Part shown: positions 16,313 to 24,553 of the stretch, one piece after another
Position numbering within the stretch: position 1 is the stretch's first letter
How the letters are laid out: every line of letters begins with the position of its first letter
Source of the DNA: JBJMLO01 sp045805265
GTDB lineage: Bacteria > Actinomycetota > UBA4738 > JACQTL01
Assembly: GCA_045805265.1 (NCBI GenBank)
Contig: JBJMLO010000013.1
Span: 372,001-436,000, forward strand
Reading direction: 5' to 3'
DNA: 64,000 nt
Notes under the pieces: generated by a model
Database searches by the model: none
Told to the model about the DNA's origin: nothing
The model's input: only the letters and a program-made list of their open reading frames with translations
Made by a program: the position numbers and the translations under genes

Positions 16313-18250
16313 TCAGGAGTTGGTGGCGCGGCAGGGACCGGGGTGAACTGAGCTGAAGTCGCTGGAAGGGAGAGACCCGAATTCCTCGAAGTCGCATCCA
16401 CTGACGAGGTACTCAGCCTCGATGGCCTGCGTAGCCTGCGCGGTGATCACGAAGCGCCACTCCGCGGCCAAGACGACCACGCCCGGGTGGGCCGGCAGCC
16501 TGTAGAACGTCTCCGCGAAGTACCTGCCGAAAGGCACAACGGCCGTGGGCGGGGCGACGAGTTGGAGTCGCACGACGTCGAACCCATCCAGTTTGGAGAT
16601 GACTGCGCGGCATCGGGCACGGAAGCCGTCGCCCTGGACGGGAGCAGCCGTCCCGATCGCCCAGGTTCCGTCGGGGGGAGGCACGCAATCGCCCAGCGGG
16701 CTGCCGGCCACCTCGCGTGCCCGCGTCACCGCGTCCGCGGACGATGGCGCGGCGCCGGGGACGACCACTTGCACGACCGCGCCTGGGAGGGTCGCTTCGA
16801 GGCATTCGGTGCGGACCTCGGTTGCATCGTCCCATTGGATCGCGGGGCGGATGGGGCCGACCTCGATTGCGGATCGGGGCGCCAGGGGTGGCGGGGGGAG
16901 TGCCGGAGGGCCATGGGAGAAGCCATAGAACGCGTCGTTGGAGTCCCACAATTCCTGGCCATCGCCACGGGTCACCCTGGTGTGCTGTTCGAGGCGCTCC
17001 GCCACGTGCACGGTTCGGTTCGTGAGGTTCTCGATGACCATGCGCATTGGCAGATCGACGCCGGGCAGGACCGCGGATGGGACCGCCAGGACACATCGCA
17101 CGGCGCCGTGCTCATATCGGCGGGATACGGTGACCACGTCGGTGGGTGGGGCGACCCGGGCGGTACCGGCCGCAGGCGGCCATGCCACTGTTGTTGGCCG
17201 GAGTCCAGGGGGGAGGGGCACCCGGCGCGCTGATCCGGTGCCTCGAGCTGCGACCCACAACCCCCGCGCGGCGAGGGCGACCGAGCGCCCATCCGGGGAG
17301 AACGTGACGTCGAACGGTCCCCCGCCACAGGAAACGTCCGGGCACCGGGCGATCACGGGGGCCCGTATGGGGACGAACCCCGAGGGAATCGACACCACGC
17401 TGCTACCTCGGCGGAAGGCGATGTGCTCGCCGTCTGGCGACCAGGCCACCGGCCCCCGATCGCTCGGACGTGTTCCCTCGATCCCGACACCCGCGGTGCC
17501 ATCGGCGTTCATGAGCCAGATCCCGTGGCGGTCGTCTCGGGGCGCGCCACCGACCGCGATCTCGATCCCGTTGGGCGACCACGCCGGGCGGGTGAAACTG
17601 CCACAGCCGGTGACCGGACGCTGGCCCGATCCGTCCGCGGCCATGACGAACGCTTTCATGCACCCGTCGCGGCTGCTGGTGAACGCGAGGTTTCGGCCGT
17701 CCGGCGACCAGCTCGGGTCACTGCCGTCTCCGCTGGAGAGATGCAGGTTGTTGCTGGGCGCAAAACCTGTGAGCTGGCGGATGCCGGTCCCGTCGGAGTT
17801 CATCACGTAGATGTTCGTGGGCTGTGGCCCCCTGCTCACGAACGCGATGCGCGCGCCGTCCGGAGAGACAGCCGGCTGCGAAGCATCGATGGACGGCGGG
17901 CTGATGGCGTGCAGCGCCGACCCGTCGGGATCGACCGAGTAGACCCGTGACCGGGGCGATCCGGCCGCGAATACGAGCGGACCGTTCCGAACCGGCAGTT
18001 GGAGTGCAGGCGTGGGCGTCGGCTTGGGCTTGGGCGCCGATCCCTCGAAGGCGACCGCCGCGAACCCAATGGCCGCCGCCGCGACCGCGAGCGTGACCGT
18101 CGCCGCGGCGATCCGCCGAACGACGACGCGCCGACGGCGGCCGCTTGTGCGCTTCGGGCTCTGCCCCGGGTCCCACGACTTGACCCTGTCCCACAAATCG
18201 GGTGACCCGACTCCGTCCAGTGAGCGGAAGCGGTCGTCGAGGTCAGGCAT
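16313..18250 (-). CDS. TolB/PD40 beta-propeller membrane protein coupled to ECF sigma factor
   Basis: A 645-residue protein. It has a cytoplasmic N-terminus of about 45 residues, one membrane segment (about 48-70), then a TolB-like propeller with repeated PD40 motifs (PAVSPDGARIAFVS, PSWSPDGRNLAFTS, PAWSPNGIEIAVGG, VAWSPDGEHIAFRR) at about 110-350. A Pro-rich C-terminal half of unknown fold follows. Its ATG overlaps the stop of the sigma gene by eight bases, so the two are co-translated and the protein may sense envelope state for the sigma factor. No zinc anti-sigma motif is present; that role is inference. Similar sigma/PD40 pairs occur in other Actinomycetota. Confidence 0.8.
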   Translation of the reverse strand: MPDLDDRFRSLDGVGSPDLWDRVKSWDPGQSPKRTSGRRRRVVVRRIAAATVTLAVAAAAIGFAAVAFEGSAPKPKPTPTPALQLPVRNGPLVFAAGSPRSRVYSVDPDGSALHAISPPSIDASQPAVSPDGARIAFVSRGPQPTNIYVMNSDGTGIRQLTGFAPSNNLHLSSGDGSDPSWSPDGRNLAFTSSRDGCMKAFVMAADGSGQRPVTGCGSFTRPAWSPNGIEIAVGGAPRDDRHGIWLMNADGTAGVGIEGTRPSDRGPVAWSPDGEHIAFRRGSSVVSIPSGFVPIRAPVIARCPDVSCGGGPFDVTFSPDGRSVALAARGLWVAARGTGSARRVPLPPGLRPTTVAWPPAAGTARVAPPTDVVTVSRRYEHGAVRCVLAVPSAVLPGVDLPMRMVIENLTNRTVHVAERLEQHTRVTRGDGQELWDSNDAFYGFSHGPPALPPPPLAPRSAIEVGPIRPAIQWDDATEVRTECLEATLPGAVVQVVVPGAAPSSADAVTRAREVAGSPLGDCVPPPDGTWAIGTAAPVQGDGFRARCRAVISKLDGFDVVRLQLVAPPTAVVPFGRYFAETFYRLPAHPGVVVLAAEWRFVITAQATQAIEAEYLVSGCDFEEFGSLPSSDFSSVHPGPCRATNS

Positions 18251-18755
18251 CGTCGGACTCCCGGTGGGATTCGAGGATCGCGCGGAGGCGCTTCCTGCCC
18301 TGACTCAGGTGCACGCGGACGGCCGCGGCCGTGGAACCGACGATCACTGCGGTCTCCTTCACCGGATAGCCGGCGTAGTGGTGCAGGACGACGCAGGCCC
18401 GCTGCTTCGGCGACAGGTGCGCCAGCGCGGCGATGAGCTCGTCTGCCGGTTGCGGGATGTCGTACGTGACGGGTCCGGGAGCGTGGGTGGTGGCGGCCCG
18501 CCTGCGGCGGTCGGCGAGGTCACCGGCGGCGATGCGAAACGTCGCGCGCCAGACCCACGCCTCGGGATCGCGGATGCCATCCCCACGGCGAAGTGCCTGG
18601 GCGAAGGCCTCGGAGACGGCGTCGCTCGCGACGTCGGGGTCGCCGGAGTACGCCAGCACGGCGCGCCACAGCCGGTCGCCATGTTCGCGGTAGAGCCGTT
18701 CCAACTCTCCGTCGAAGGTCACCCGTTCCGTCCGTGCCACGCCGGTCGCCAGCAT
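18243..18755 (-). CDS. ECF sigma factor (sigma-70 family)
   Basis: A 170-residue sigma factor with region 2 at about 15-80 (LYREHGDRLWRAVLAYSGDPDVASDAVSEAFAQAL) and region 4 at about 105-160 (LSPKQRACVVLHHYAGYPVKETAVIVG, then AAVRVHLSQGRKRL). The ATG at 18755 has GGAAGGACGAGG before it. It is the first gene of a two-gene unit with the PD40 protein. The three tandem secreted-protein genes just upstream share an element containing GGAACT, an ECF -35 core, and may be targets; this is inferred. Confidence 0.93.
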   Translation of the reverse strand: MLATGVARTERVTFDGELERLYREHGDRLWRAVLAYSGDPDVASDAVSEAFAQALRRGDGIRDPEAWVWRATFRIAAGDLADRRRRAATTHAPGPVTYDIPQPADELIAALAHLSPKQRACVVLHHYAGYPVKETAVIVGSTAAAVRVHLSQGRKRLRAILESHRESDDA

Positions 18756-18848
18756 CCTCGTCCTTCCAGGGCGTGAAAAGGGCAGAAAAGTGAAGACGCG
18801 GAGGGCAGCCGGAGGGATCTCTGCGTCGTTCGACGACCGAACGGTGGC

Positions 18849-19397
18849 TCAACTCGAAACGGGCGTCGTCGCAGGGACGTCGCTCGAGGGAACCAGATAC
18901 CCTGTCACGTACACGGTCACCCCCGCGAGCGACGAGAAGATCTTCACCGCGAAATGCTTCCCGTGAGCCACGGCGAACCCCGGCTCGAATGGGAAGGAGA
19001 AGATCCCGTTGACCGCGGTCGTCGTGCTGGCCATCGCGTTCCCCGAGCATGTTCCGTTCGGATACACCAGGGCTATCTGGGGACCACCCGTATCCGCGAT
19101 CACACTGAACACGACCGACTTCACCACGAAGCCCTTGGTCGACGGAACCGCGCCGAACGCCAGACAGTCGACCGACCCGGAATGGCTGATGGTGAACTCC
19201 CGGAATGACGACGGAGCGCCCTCCGCGACCTGGAGCTGGTTGCCCTTCGTGACCGCGGCCTTGGACGTGCTGCCGCCACCCTGGATCGTGACGATGCTCC
19301 CCAATGCGCTGGCGACATGCGGGATGAGCATCGCGCCCACGACCAGTCCGAGCACGAGCATCCAGCCACCGAGACGTCCGATGCGTTCCCGTTCCAT
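18849..19397 (-). CDS. secreted paralogous protein 1 of 3 (family unrecognised)
   Basis: 182 residues. A hydrophobic N-terminal anchor/signal (GWMLVLGLVVGAMLIPHVASA, about 10-30) is followed by the block GSIVTIQGGGSTSKAAVTKG. The rest is a beta-rich domain with two Cys (VDCLAF and PNGTCSGN), likely a disulfide, and the end block VTGYLVPSSDVPATTPVSS. It is clearly paralogous to the genes at 19584 and 20284. ATG 19397 follows GGGAGGTGG; the frame runs further upstream, but that part is the leader. I do not recognise a named family; the domain could be a receptor- or surface-binding beta-sandwich. Confidence 0.75.
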   Translation of the reverse strand: MERERIGRLGGWMLVLGLVVGAMLIPHVASALGSIVTIQGGGSTSKAAVTKGNQLQVAEGAPSSFREFTISHSGSVDCLAFGAVPSTKGFVVKSVVFSVIADTGGPQIALVYPNGTCSGNAMASTTTAVNGIFSFPFEPGFAVAHGKHFAVKIFSSLAGVTVYVTGYLVPSSDVPATTPVSS

Positions 19398-19449
19398 GCA
19401 GCGCCACCTCCCACATTCGGCGCGAGCCAGCCCCGTGCCGCCGCCGCGG

Positions 19450-19488
19450 TCATACACGCCCACCACCCCGCGGAACAGCCCCAGTTCC
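19450..19488 (-). promoter_or_regulatory. conserved upstream element of tandem secreted family, copy 1
   Basis: On the minus strand GGAACTGGGGCTG (GGAACT at 19488-19483) is followed 26 bases later by TGTATGA (19456-19450), then CCGC. The same two blocks precede the third family member. GGAACT resembles an ECF -35, but the distance to TGTATGA is too long for the matching -10, so TGTATGA may mark the transcript start or another site. Confidence 0.45.
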
Positions 19489-19583
19489 GTCGTGTCGGAC
19501 GTAAGCGGTGGTCGTGGCCGTCCGGGCCGCAGAAACGAAGAGCGCTCGCCGGCTGAGCTGCTTGGCGTCGGTGCGGCGTCTAT

Positions 19584-20126
19584 TCAGGTCGAGATCTGCG
19601 TGGTGCTCGGGACGTCCGCCGCGGGCACCAGGTAGCCGAACACGTGGAAGGCCACCGCCGCGCCGGTGGTTCCGAGCTTCACGGACAGGTGCCCGCCAGC
19701 GGCGATTGCGAAGCCCGGCTCGATCGCGATCTCGCGGTCCCCCGCGGACCTCGTGGTGTCCGAGGCCAGGTCGGTCGACGAGCACGATCCATTGGGGAAC
19801 ACCTCGGCGATGGCGAACCCGGTGGAGGACGGCGTCAGCACCTCGATGGACACCGACCGGACGACGAACCCCTTGGTGCCGGGGATCGCGGCGAGTGGAT
19901 GGCAGGCGGCGTCGGAGGCCCCGGCCGCGAACACCCGGAATTGCGACGGCGCCGCCTCGGCCACCTCCAGCTGGCTCGCGTTCGTCACGGTCGCCTTCTT
20001 CCCGCCCCCCGGAGACTGGATCGTCACCAGGCTCCCGACGGCCTGGGCGACCCGAGGTGCAACGAGCGCACCGAGCATGATCCCCGCCACCAACACCCAA
20101 GCCCCACGTGGTCCGGACCGCGCCAT
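19584..20126 (-). CDS. secreted paralogous protein 2 of 3 (family unrecognised)
   Basis: 180 residues with the same build as its neighbours. A hydrophobic N-terminus (GAWVLVAGIMLGALVAPRVA) precedes GSLVTIQSPGGGKKATVTNA, SQLEVAEAAPSQFRVF and a pair of Cys (AACHPL, NGSCSSTD). The end block is VFGYLVPAADVPSTTQIST. The ATG follows AGGAGGAGG. Its leader keeps the TGTAAGA-CCGC part of the shared element (20185-20179) but lacks a clear GGAACT block, so its control may differ. Function unknown; export and a disulfide are the only properties supported. Confidence 0.75.
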   Translation of the reverse strand: MARSGPRGAWVLVAGIMLGALVAPRVAQAVGSLVTIQSPGGGKKATVTNASQLEVAEAAPSQFRVFAAGASDAACHPLAAIPGTKGFVVRSVSIEVLTPSSTGFAIAEVFPNGSCSSTDLASDTTRSAGDREIAIEPGFAIAAGGHLSVKLGTTGAAVAFHVFGYLVPAADVPSTTQIST

Positions 20127-20283
20127 CGCTCCGCCTCCTCCTGCTCGGGCGGGCCCGGTGCCCGCACCTCGGAGGCGGTCTTACACCGGAGCGCGATCAG
20201 GCTGCCACACAAGCGCGTGACAGCCGGCCACGCAGACGGTCAGTTCTGGATGATCGTTCCTCCCGCGGGGCGCCGGCTTCGGC

Positions 20284-20838
20284 TCACAGCTTGACCGGCG
20301 TCGTGGCGGGTACGTCGGCGGCCGGGACCAGGTAGCCGTACAGGTACACGTCGACCACCGCGCCGGGTGCGGCCACCTCCATCGAGAACCTTCGCCCCGG
20401 AGCCACGGCAAACCCTGGCTCGATGGGAATCGAGTAGTCGGAGGCCACCTGCGTCGGCGCGGAGGCCAGGGGCTGGCCGCTGCAGGTTCCGTTCGGGAAC
20501 ACAGCGGTGAGCGTGAGGCCCGACGACGAGGGCTCGGTCACGCTCACGACGGCGGTTCTGACGATGAAGCCCGTGTCCGCGGGGACGGCGTTGAAGAACG
20601 GGTGACAGTTGGGGTCGGCCGCCTCACTGTGCCGGAACACACGGAAGGCCGAGGGGGGCGCCTCCGCGCTCTCCAACTGATTCGCCTTCGTCACGCCGGC
20701 CTTGGTCGTGCTGCCGGCCCCCTGGATCGTGACGATGCTCCCAACAGCCTCCGCGACCCGCGGGAACAGGAGCGCTCCCGCCATCAATCCGACCACGAGG
20801 ATCCAGCCGGTCCTGCGTCCATCGCGTACGCGTTCCAT
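20284..20838 (-). CDS. secreted paralogous protein 3 of 3 (family unrecognised)
   Basis: 184 residues. The signal/anchor (GWILVVGLMAGALLFPRVAEA) is followed by GSIVTIQGAGSTTKAGVTKA and a beta-rich body with Cys in DPNCHPF and PNGTCSG. It ends LYGYLVPAADVPATTPVKL. Protein and leader are closest to copy 1 (including GGGAGGTG before ATG 20838), so the duplication included the 5' region. The three genes run head to tail in the direction of the sigma gene at 18755, suggesting local duplication of a surface or extracellular protein under common control. Confidence 0.75.
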   Translation of the reverse strand: MERVRDGRRTGWILVVGLMAGALLFPRVAEAVGSIVTIQGAGSTTKAGVTKANQLESAEAPPSAFRVFRHSEAADPNCHPFFNAVPADTGFIVRTAVVSVTEPSSSGLTLTAVFPNGTCSGQPLASAPTQVASDYSIPIEPGFAVAPGRRFSMEVAAPGAVVDVYLYGYLVPAADVPATTPVKL

Positions 20839-20886
20839 CCAGACACCTCCCACCCACGCGCGAGCGCATCCCGCGCCTCGGGGCGG

Positions 20887-20926
20887 TCATACACTCAACT
20901 CCCACCCGGTTGCCAGCCCCAGTTCC
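20887..20926 (-). promoter_or_regulatory. conserved upstream element of tandem secreted family, copy 3
   Basis: On the minus strand GGAACT (20926-20921) begins GGAACTGGGGCTGG, and TGTATGA (20893-20887) follows after 27 bases, then CCGCC. It matches the copy at 19450-19488 in sequence and nearly in spacing, and lies 48 bases from the ATG. Confidence 0.45.
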
Positions 20927-21029
20927 GTCGACGCACGATCGGGGTAGTGCTGACGCGACTCGATAGGGTGGCGAAAATCGAGACCGTCGGGACCGGGTGA
21001 GCGCAACTCGATCGACCGGAGGAGACACG

Positions 21030-21422
21030 ATGCGGAGCAGCGCACGATTCGCGTTCGGGGTCGTCGTCGCGCTCGCGTTGGCGGCGTGCGGCGGCGGAGG
21101 CGGCGGGAGCAGCACCACCGCGACCTGCTCGCCGAGCGGCACGTCGCTCTCGATCACCGCCAAGAACATCCAGTTCGACACCGACTGTCTCGCCGCGCCC
21201 GCCGGGAAGGCTTTCACGATCGCCCTGGACAACCAGGACCCGGGGACGCCGCACAACCTGTCGATCTACTCCGACCCCGGGATGACGCAGGCCCTGTTCA
21301 AGGGCCCGATCTTCAGTGGAGTGAAGACCGAGACGTACGGCGTCCATCCGTTGCAGGCCGGGACGTACCACTTCCACTGCGACGTGCACCCGTCGATGGA
21401 CGGGACCTTCGTCGTCGCCTGA
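21030..21422 (+). CDS. plastocyanin-like (cupredoxin) lipoprotein
   Basis: A 130-residue exported lipoprotein. The signal peptide ends in the lipobox LALAAC (lipidated Cys at about 21), followed by Gly and Ser residues. The cupredoxin domain holds all type 1 copper ligands: His in PHNLSIYSD, and Cys, His and Met in HFHCDVHPSMDG near the C-terminus. It should carry single electrons or bind copper outside the membrane. ATG 21030 follows GGAGGAG; a start 33 bases earlier would spoil the signal peptide. It stops exactly where the convergent rsmI gene ends. Confidence 0.9.
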   Translation: MRSSARFAFGVVVALALAACGGGGGGSSTTATCSPSGTSLSITAKNIQFDTDCLAAPAGKAFTIALDNQDPGTPHNLSIYSDPGMTQALFKGPIFSGVKTETYGVHPLQAGTYHFHCDVHPSMDGTFVVA

Positions 21423-22295
21423 TCAGCCGGGACCCGACGAGCGGTCCCTGGCCAGCAGTGCGCGGTAGATCTCGTTCGTCGACACGCCGTGGCGCCGGGC
21501 GACCTGTCCGGCGGCCTCGCGCCGGCGGACGCCGCTCGCGACGAGCCCGGCGGCCTCCTCGGCCAGCTCCAGCGGGCCGGGTGGTTCGCGGCGGGCGCCG
21601 GTCGAGCCGCCGACGACCACGACGATCTCGCCACGGACCTCCCCCCGCGACCGGAGCTCGCGGGCGAGCTCGCCGAGGGACCCCCGCAGCACCTCCTCGT
21701 GGAGCTTGGTGAGCTCCCGGCACACGGCGGCCGGCCGGTCGCCGAAGGCGGCCGCTAGGTCCTCCAGGGTGGCGACCACCCGCCGGGGCGACTCGAAGAG
21801 CACCAGTGTCCGGGGGTCGGCGGACAGCTCGCTCAGGCGAGCCGTCCGTTCGCCTCCCCGGCGGGGGAGGAACCCCTCGAACGCGAACCGGTCTGTGGGA
21901 AGCCCCGACACCACGAGCGCCGCGAGCACCGCCGACGGACCCGGGACGACCCGCACGTCGATGCCGGCCTCGGCGCAGGCGCGGACCAGCCGGAACCCCG
22001 GGTCGGACACTGCCGGCATCCCCCCGTCCGACACCAGCGCGACCGAGAGCCCCCCGCGCAGCTCCCCCACCAGCTCCACGGTCCGTTCCCGCTCGTTGCC
22101 CTCGAACAGCGAGACGAAGCGCGGAGGCCGGTCGACTCCGAGCCGGGCCAGCAGCAGGCCCGTGCGCCGGGTGTCCTCGGCGGCGATCACGTCGGCCGCC
22201 CCCAGCACCTCCCTGGCCCGCTCGGTAACGTCGCCGAGGTTGCCGATCGGCGTCCCGACCACGAACAGGGTGCCCGGACCCGCCTGGGAAGTCAT
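21423..22295 (-). CDS. rsmI: 16S rRNA (cytidine1402-2'-O)-methyltransferase
   Basis: Adds the 2'-O-methyl group to C1402 in the ribosomal decoding centre. The 290 residues show the tetrapyrrole-methylase fold: LFVVGTPIGNLGDVTERA at the N-terminus, AAEDTRRTG, LVSDGGMPAVSDPG (SAM loop) and VVPGPSAVLAAL. The C-terminal helix domain (SNGVSTNEIYRALL-like) ends the chain. ATG 22295 was chosen from homology. It is divergent from the O-mannosyltransferase gene, an arrangement shared with mycobacteria. Confidence 0.96.
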   Translation of the reverse strand: MTSQAGPGTLFVVGTPIGNLGDVTERAREVLGAADVIAAEDTRRTGLLLARLGVDRPPRFVSLFEGNERERTVELVGELRGGLSVALVSDGGMPAVSDPGFRLVRACAEAGIDVRVVPGPSAVLAALVVSGLPTDRFAFEGFLPRRGGERTARLSELSADPRTLVLFESPRRVVATLEDLAAAFGDRPAAVCRELTKLHEEVLRGSLGELARELRSRGEVRGEIVVVVGGSTGARREPPGPLELAEEAAGLVASGVRRREAAGQVARRHGVSTNEIYRALLARDRSSGPG

Positions 22296-22340
22296 CGCGA
22301 CGGTCGCTCCCAGCGGGAAGGCCTCGCGTACCATCGAGCC

Positions 22341-24194
22341 GTGCACGCGCCCTCGCCACGCGACGCCGAGGACACCCGGGCGCCCGGCGATCCGGGGGCC
22401 GATCCCGAGGGCGTCCCGTCCGCGGCGACGTCCCAACCCCCGCCCGTCCGGGAACCCGCGCACCCATTCGAGCCATCGGAGGAATGGATGCGGGAGGAGG
22501 ATCCGTTCCGGCGGCCGGAGCAGCCGCGGCCCGACCCCGCGTGGCAGCGGCTCACCCGGTTCCTCCGCAAGCCGGTGTTCGTGCTCATCGCGATCGGCAT
22601 CATCGCCGCGGTGCCCCGCTTCTACCACCTCAGCCAGCCCCACGACCGGGTGTTCGACGAGGTCTACTACACGAAGGACGGTTGCCTGTACGCCGGATAT
22701 CCGTACAAGCAGTGCGGCCTGACCTCGCCCGACGAGCAGTCGTGGGTCCATCCCCCCCTCGGCAAGTGGATGATCGCGGCCGGGATCGGGCTGTTCGGCA
22801 ACCACCCGTTCGGGTGGCGCGTGTCGGCGGCGTTCATTGGGACGCTGACCTGCGTGCTCGTCGCCTGGCTGGCGCTCGTGCTGTGGCAGAGCTCCCTGTG
22901 GGCGTTCGTCGCCGGGCTGCTCGCGGCGACCGAGAGCCTGCTCGTCGTGCAGTCCCGGACGGCGCTGCTCGACATCTTCGAGGCGTTCTGGGTGGTCGCC
23001 GGGTTCCTGTTCCTCGCGCTCGACAAGGGCTGGATCGAGCGGCGAACGTCCGTCGCGGATCCCGGGTCGGCGCCGTCACTACCGCCGGGCACTCCGCCGC
23101 GGCCGGACGCGACGGAACCGGCCGGAGTCCCGGCCGCGACGACCGCGTTCTCGCCGCCACCCGAGCCCGGCGCCCGGCCCGCCGGAACGTGGACCGGCGC
23201 CATGCATGCGGAATCCCCGGCCGGCGCCGCACTCGAAGACCCGGGGCTGCGACGCCCCCGCGCCCCCTCGCCGTTCTGGCGGCCGTGGCGGGTCGCGTCG
23301 GGCCTCGCGTTCGGGTGCGCCGTGGCGGTCAAGTGGTCGGCGCTGGCGGCCCTGGCCAGCGCCATCCTCCTGTCGGTCATCTGGGAGCGGACCCGGCGCT
23401 ACCGGGCGGGCCTGCGCCGGCCGTTCCGTCTGGCGGTGACGCGCGAGGCGTTGCCGGTGCTGGTCTCCCTGCTGCTCTTCCCGACGATCATGTATCTCCT
23501 CTCGTACTCCGGCCGCATCGAGAAGAGCCCGTACCCGCCGTACCGGTACCGGCCCGGCCTCGGGTACTCATGGGTCGCCCATCCGAGCCGCCTGGTGAAC
23601 CTCACGTGGCAGATCCAGAACTTCCACCACGGGTTGAAGGCGGAGATCTACGACACCAAGACGAAGAAGTACACGCCGGCCCACCCGTACCAGTCGAGGC
23701 CGTGGAGCTGGATCGCGCTCGGCCGTCCCATCGCCTACTTCTACAAGGCGGACCATGCCAACAAGCCGAACGAGCGCCGGCGGGAGGTCCTCGGGATCGG
23801 GAACCCCGCCATCTTCTGGTTCATGTTCCTGGCGATCCCGTGGCTGGGCGTGATGTGGCGGCGCCGACGCGACTGGCGGGCCGGGCTGATCCTGGTCGCG
23901 TTGGTCTCGCAGTACCTGTTCTGGCTCATTCCGTACTACTCGCTGCCCAAGGTCCAGTTCTTCTTCTACGCGACGCCGATCGCGCCGTTCTTCGTCCTCG
24001 CGGCGACGTACGTCGCCCGCGACCTGGCCCGCATGCGGCTGGCTGGCTCGTCGTCGCGCCCGTTCCTGCCGGTGTCGATCGCGTACGTGATCACGGCGGT
24101 CGGCATGTTCGTGTGGTTCTGGCCGGTGCTGTCGGGGGAGCCGCTGACCGTGGCGCAGTGGACCGCGCGGATGTGGTTCCGCTCGTGGATCTGA
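22341..24194 (+). CDS. pmt: polyprenyl-phosphate-mannose:protein O-mannosyltransferase (GT39)
   Basis: A 617-residue multi-pass membrane enzyme that transfers mannose from polyprenyl-phosphate-mannose to Ser/Thr of exported proteins. After a Pro-rich cytoplasmic start come the first membrane segment (KPVFVLIAIGIIAAVPRFYH) and the catalytic loop with the acidic pair in FDEVYYTKDG. HPPLGKWMIAAGI is another GT39 signature. About ten further hydrophobic segments follow. A Pro/Ala-rich insert of about 80 residues lies at 235-315, between membrane segments, and looks lineage-specific. The start is GTG. Candidate substrates include the Pro/Thr-rich secreted proteins encoded nearby. Confidence 0.94.
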   Translation: MHAPSPRDAEDTRAPGDPGADPEGVPSAATSQPPPVREPAHPFEPSEEWMREEDPFRRPEQPRPDPAWQRLTRFLRKPVFVLIAIGIIAAVPRFYHLSQPHDRVFDEVYYTKDGCLYAGYPYKQCGLTSPDEQSWVHPPLGKWMIAAGIGLFGNHPFGWRVSAAFIGTLTCVLVAWLALVLWQSSLWAFVAGLLAATESLLVVQSRTALLDIFEAFWVVAGFLFLALDKGWIERRTSVADPGSAPSLPPGTPPRPDATEPAGVPAATTAFSPPPEPGARPAGTWTGAMHAESPAGAALEDPGLRRPRAPSPFWRPWRVASGLAFGCAVAVKWSALAALASAILLSVIWERTRRYRAGLRRPFRLAVTREALPVLVSLLLFPTIMYLLSYSGRIEKSPYPPYRYRPGLGYSWVAHPSRLVNLTWQIQNFHHGLKAEIYDTKTKKYTPAHPYQSRPWSWIALGRPIAYFYKADHANKPNERRREVLGIGNPAIFWFMFLAIPWLGVMWRRRRDWRAGLILVALVSQYLFWLIPYYSLPKVQFFFYATPIAPFFVLAATYVARDLARMRLAGSSSRPFLPVSIAYVITAVGMFVWFWPVLSGEPLTVAQWTARMWFRSWI

Positions 24195-24196
24195 GC

Positions 24197-24553
24197 ATGA
24201 TCGCGATCTCGGCGGAGCGGTTCGAGGAGCTGGCGGCGGAAGCCCTCGACGGGCTGCCGGAGTGGATCCAGCAGCGGCTGGAGAACGTCGAGGTGCTGAT
24301 CGAGGACCGGCCGCCGCCCGGGCGGGGTGGCGCGAGCCTGCTCGGACTGTACGAGGGCGTCCCGCTGACCCGGAGGGGAGGCGGCTACTTCGGCGTGCTC
24401 CCCGACCGCATCACGCTGTTCCGCGCCAACCTCCAGCGGATCAGCCGCAGCGAGGACGACCTTCGGAGCAGGGTCCGGCACACCGTCGTCCACGAGGTCG
24501 CGCACTTCTTCGGGATCTCCGACGACCGGCTGCGCGAGATCGACCGCTACTGA
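24197..24553 (+). CDS. small zincin-like metallopeptidase (PF06262-type)
   Basis: A 118-residue cytoplasmic protein with a complete zincin site, HEVAHFFGISDDRL, near the C-terminus: two His and the general-base Glu, plus the family's GI-x-D extension. It opens with MIAISAERFEELAAEALDGLP, typical of this conserved actinobacterial family. ATG 24197 lies two bases after the mannosyltransferase stop, so the genes are probably co-transcribed. The physiological substrate is not known for the family. Its 3' end overlaps the convergent HAD gene by seven bases. Confidence 0.9.
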   Translation: MIAISAERFEELAAEALDGLPEWIQQRLENVEVLIEDRPPPGRGGASLLGLYEGVPLTRRGGGYFGVLPDRITLFRANLQRISRSEDDLRSRVRHTVVHEVAHFFGISDDRLREIDRY

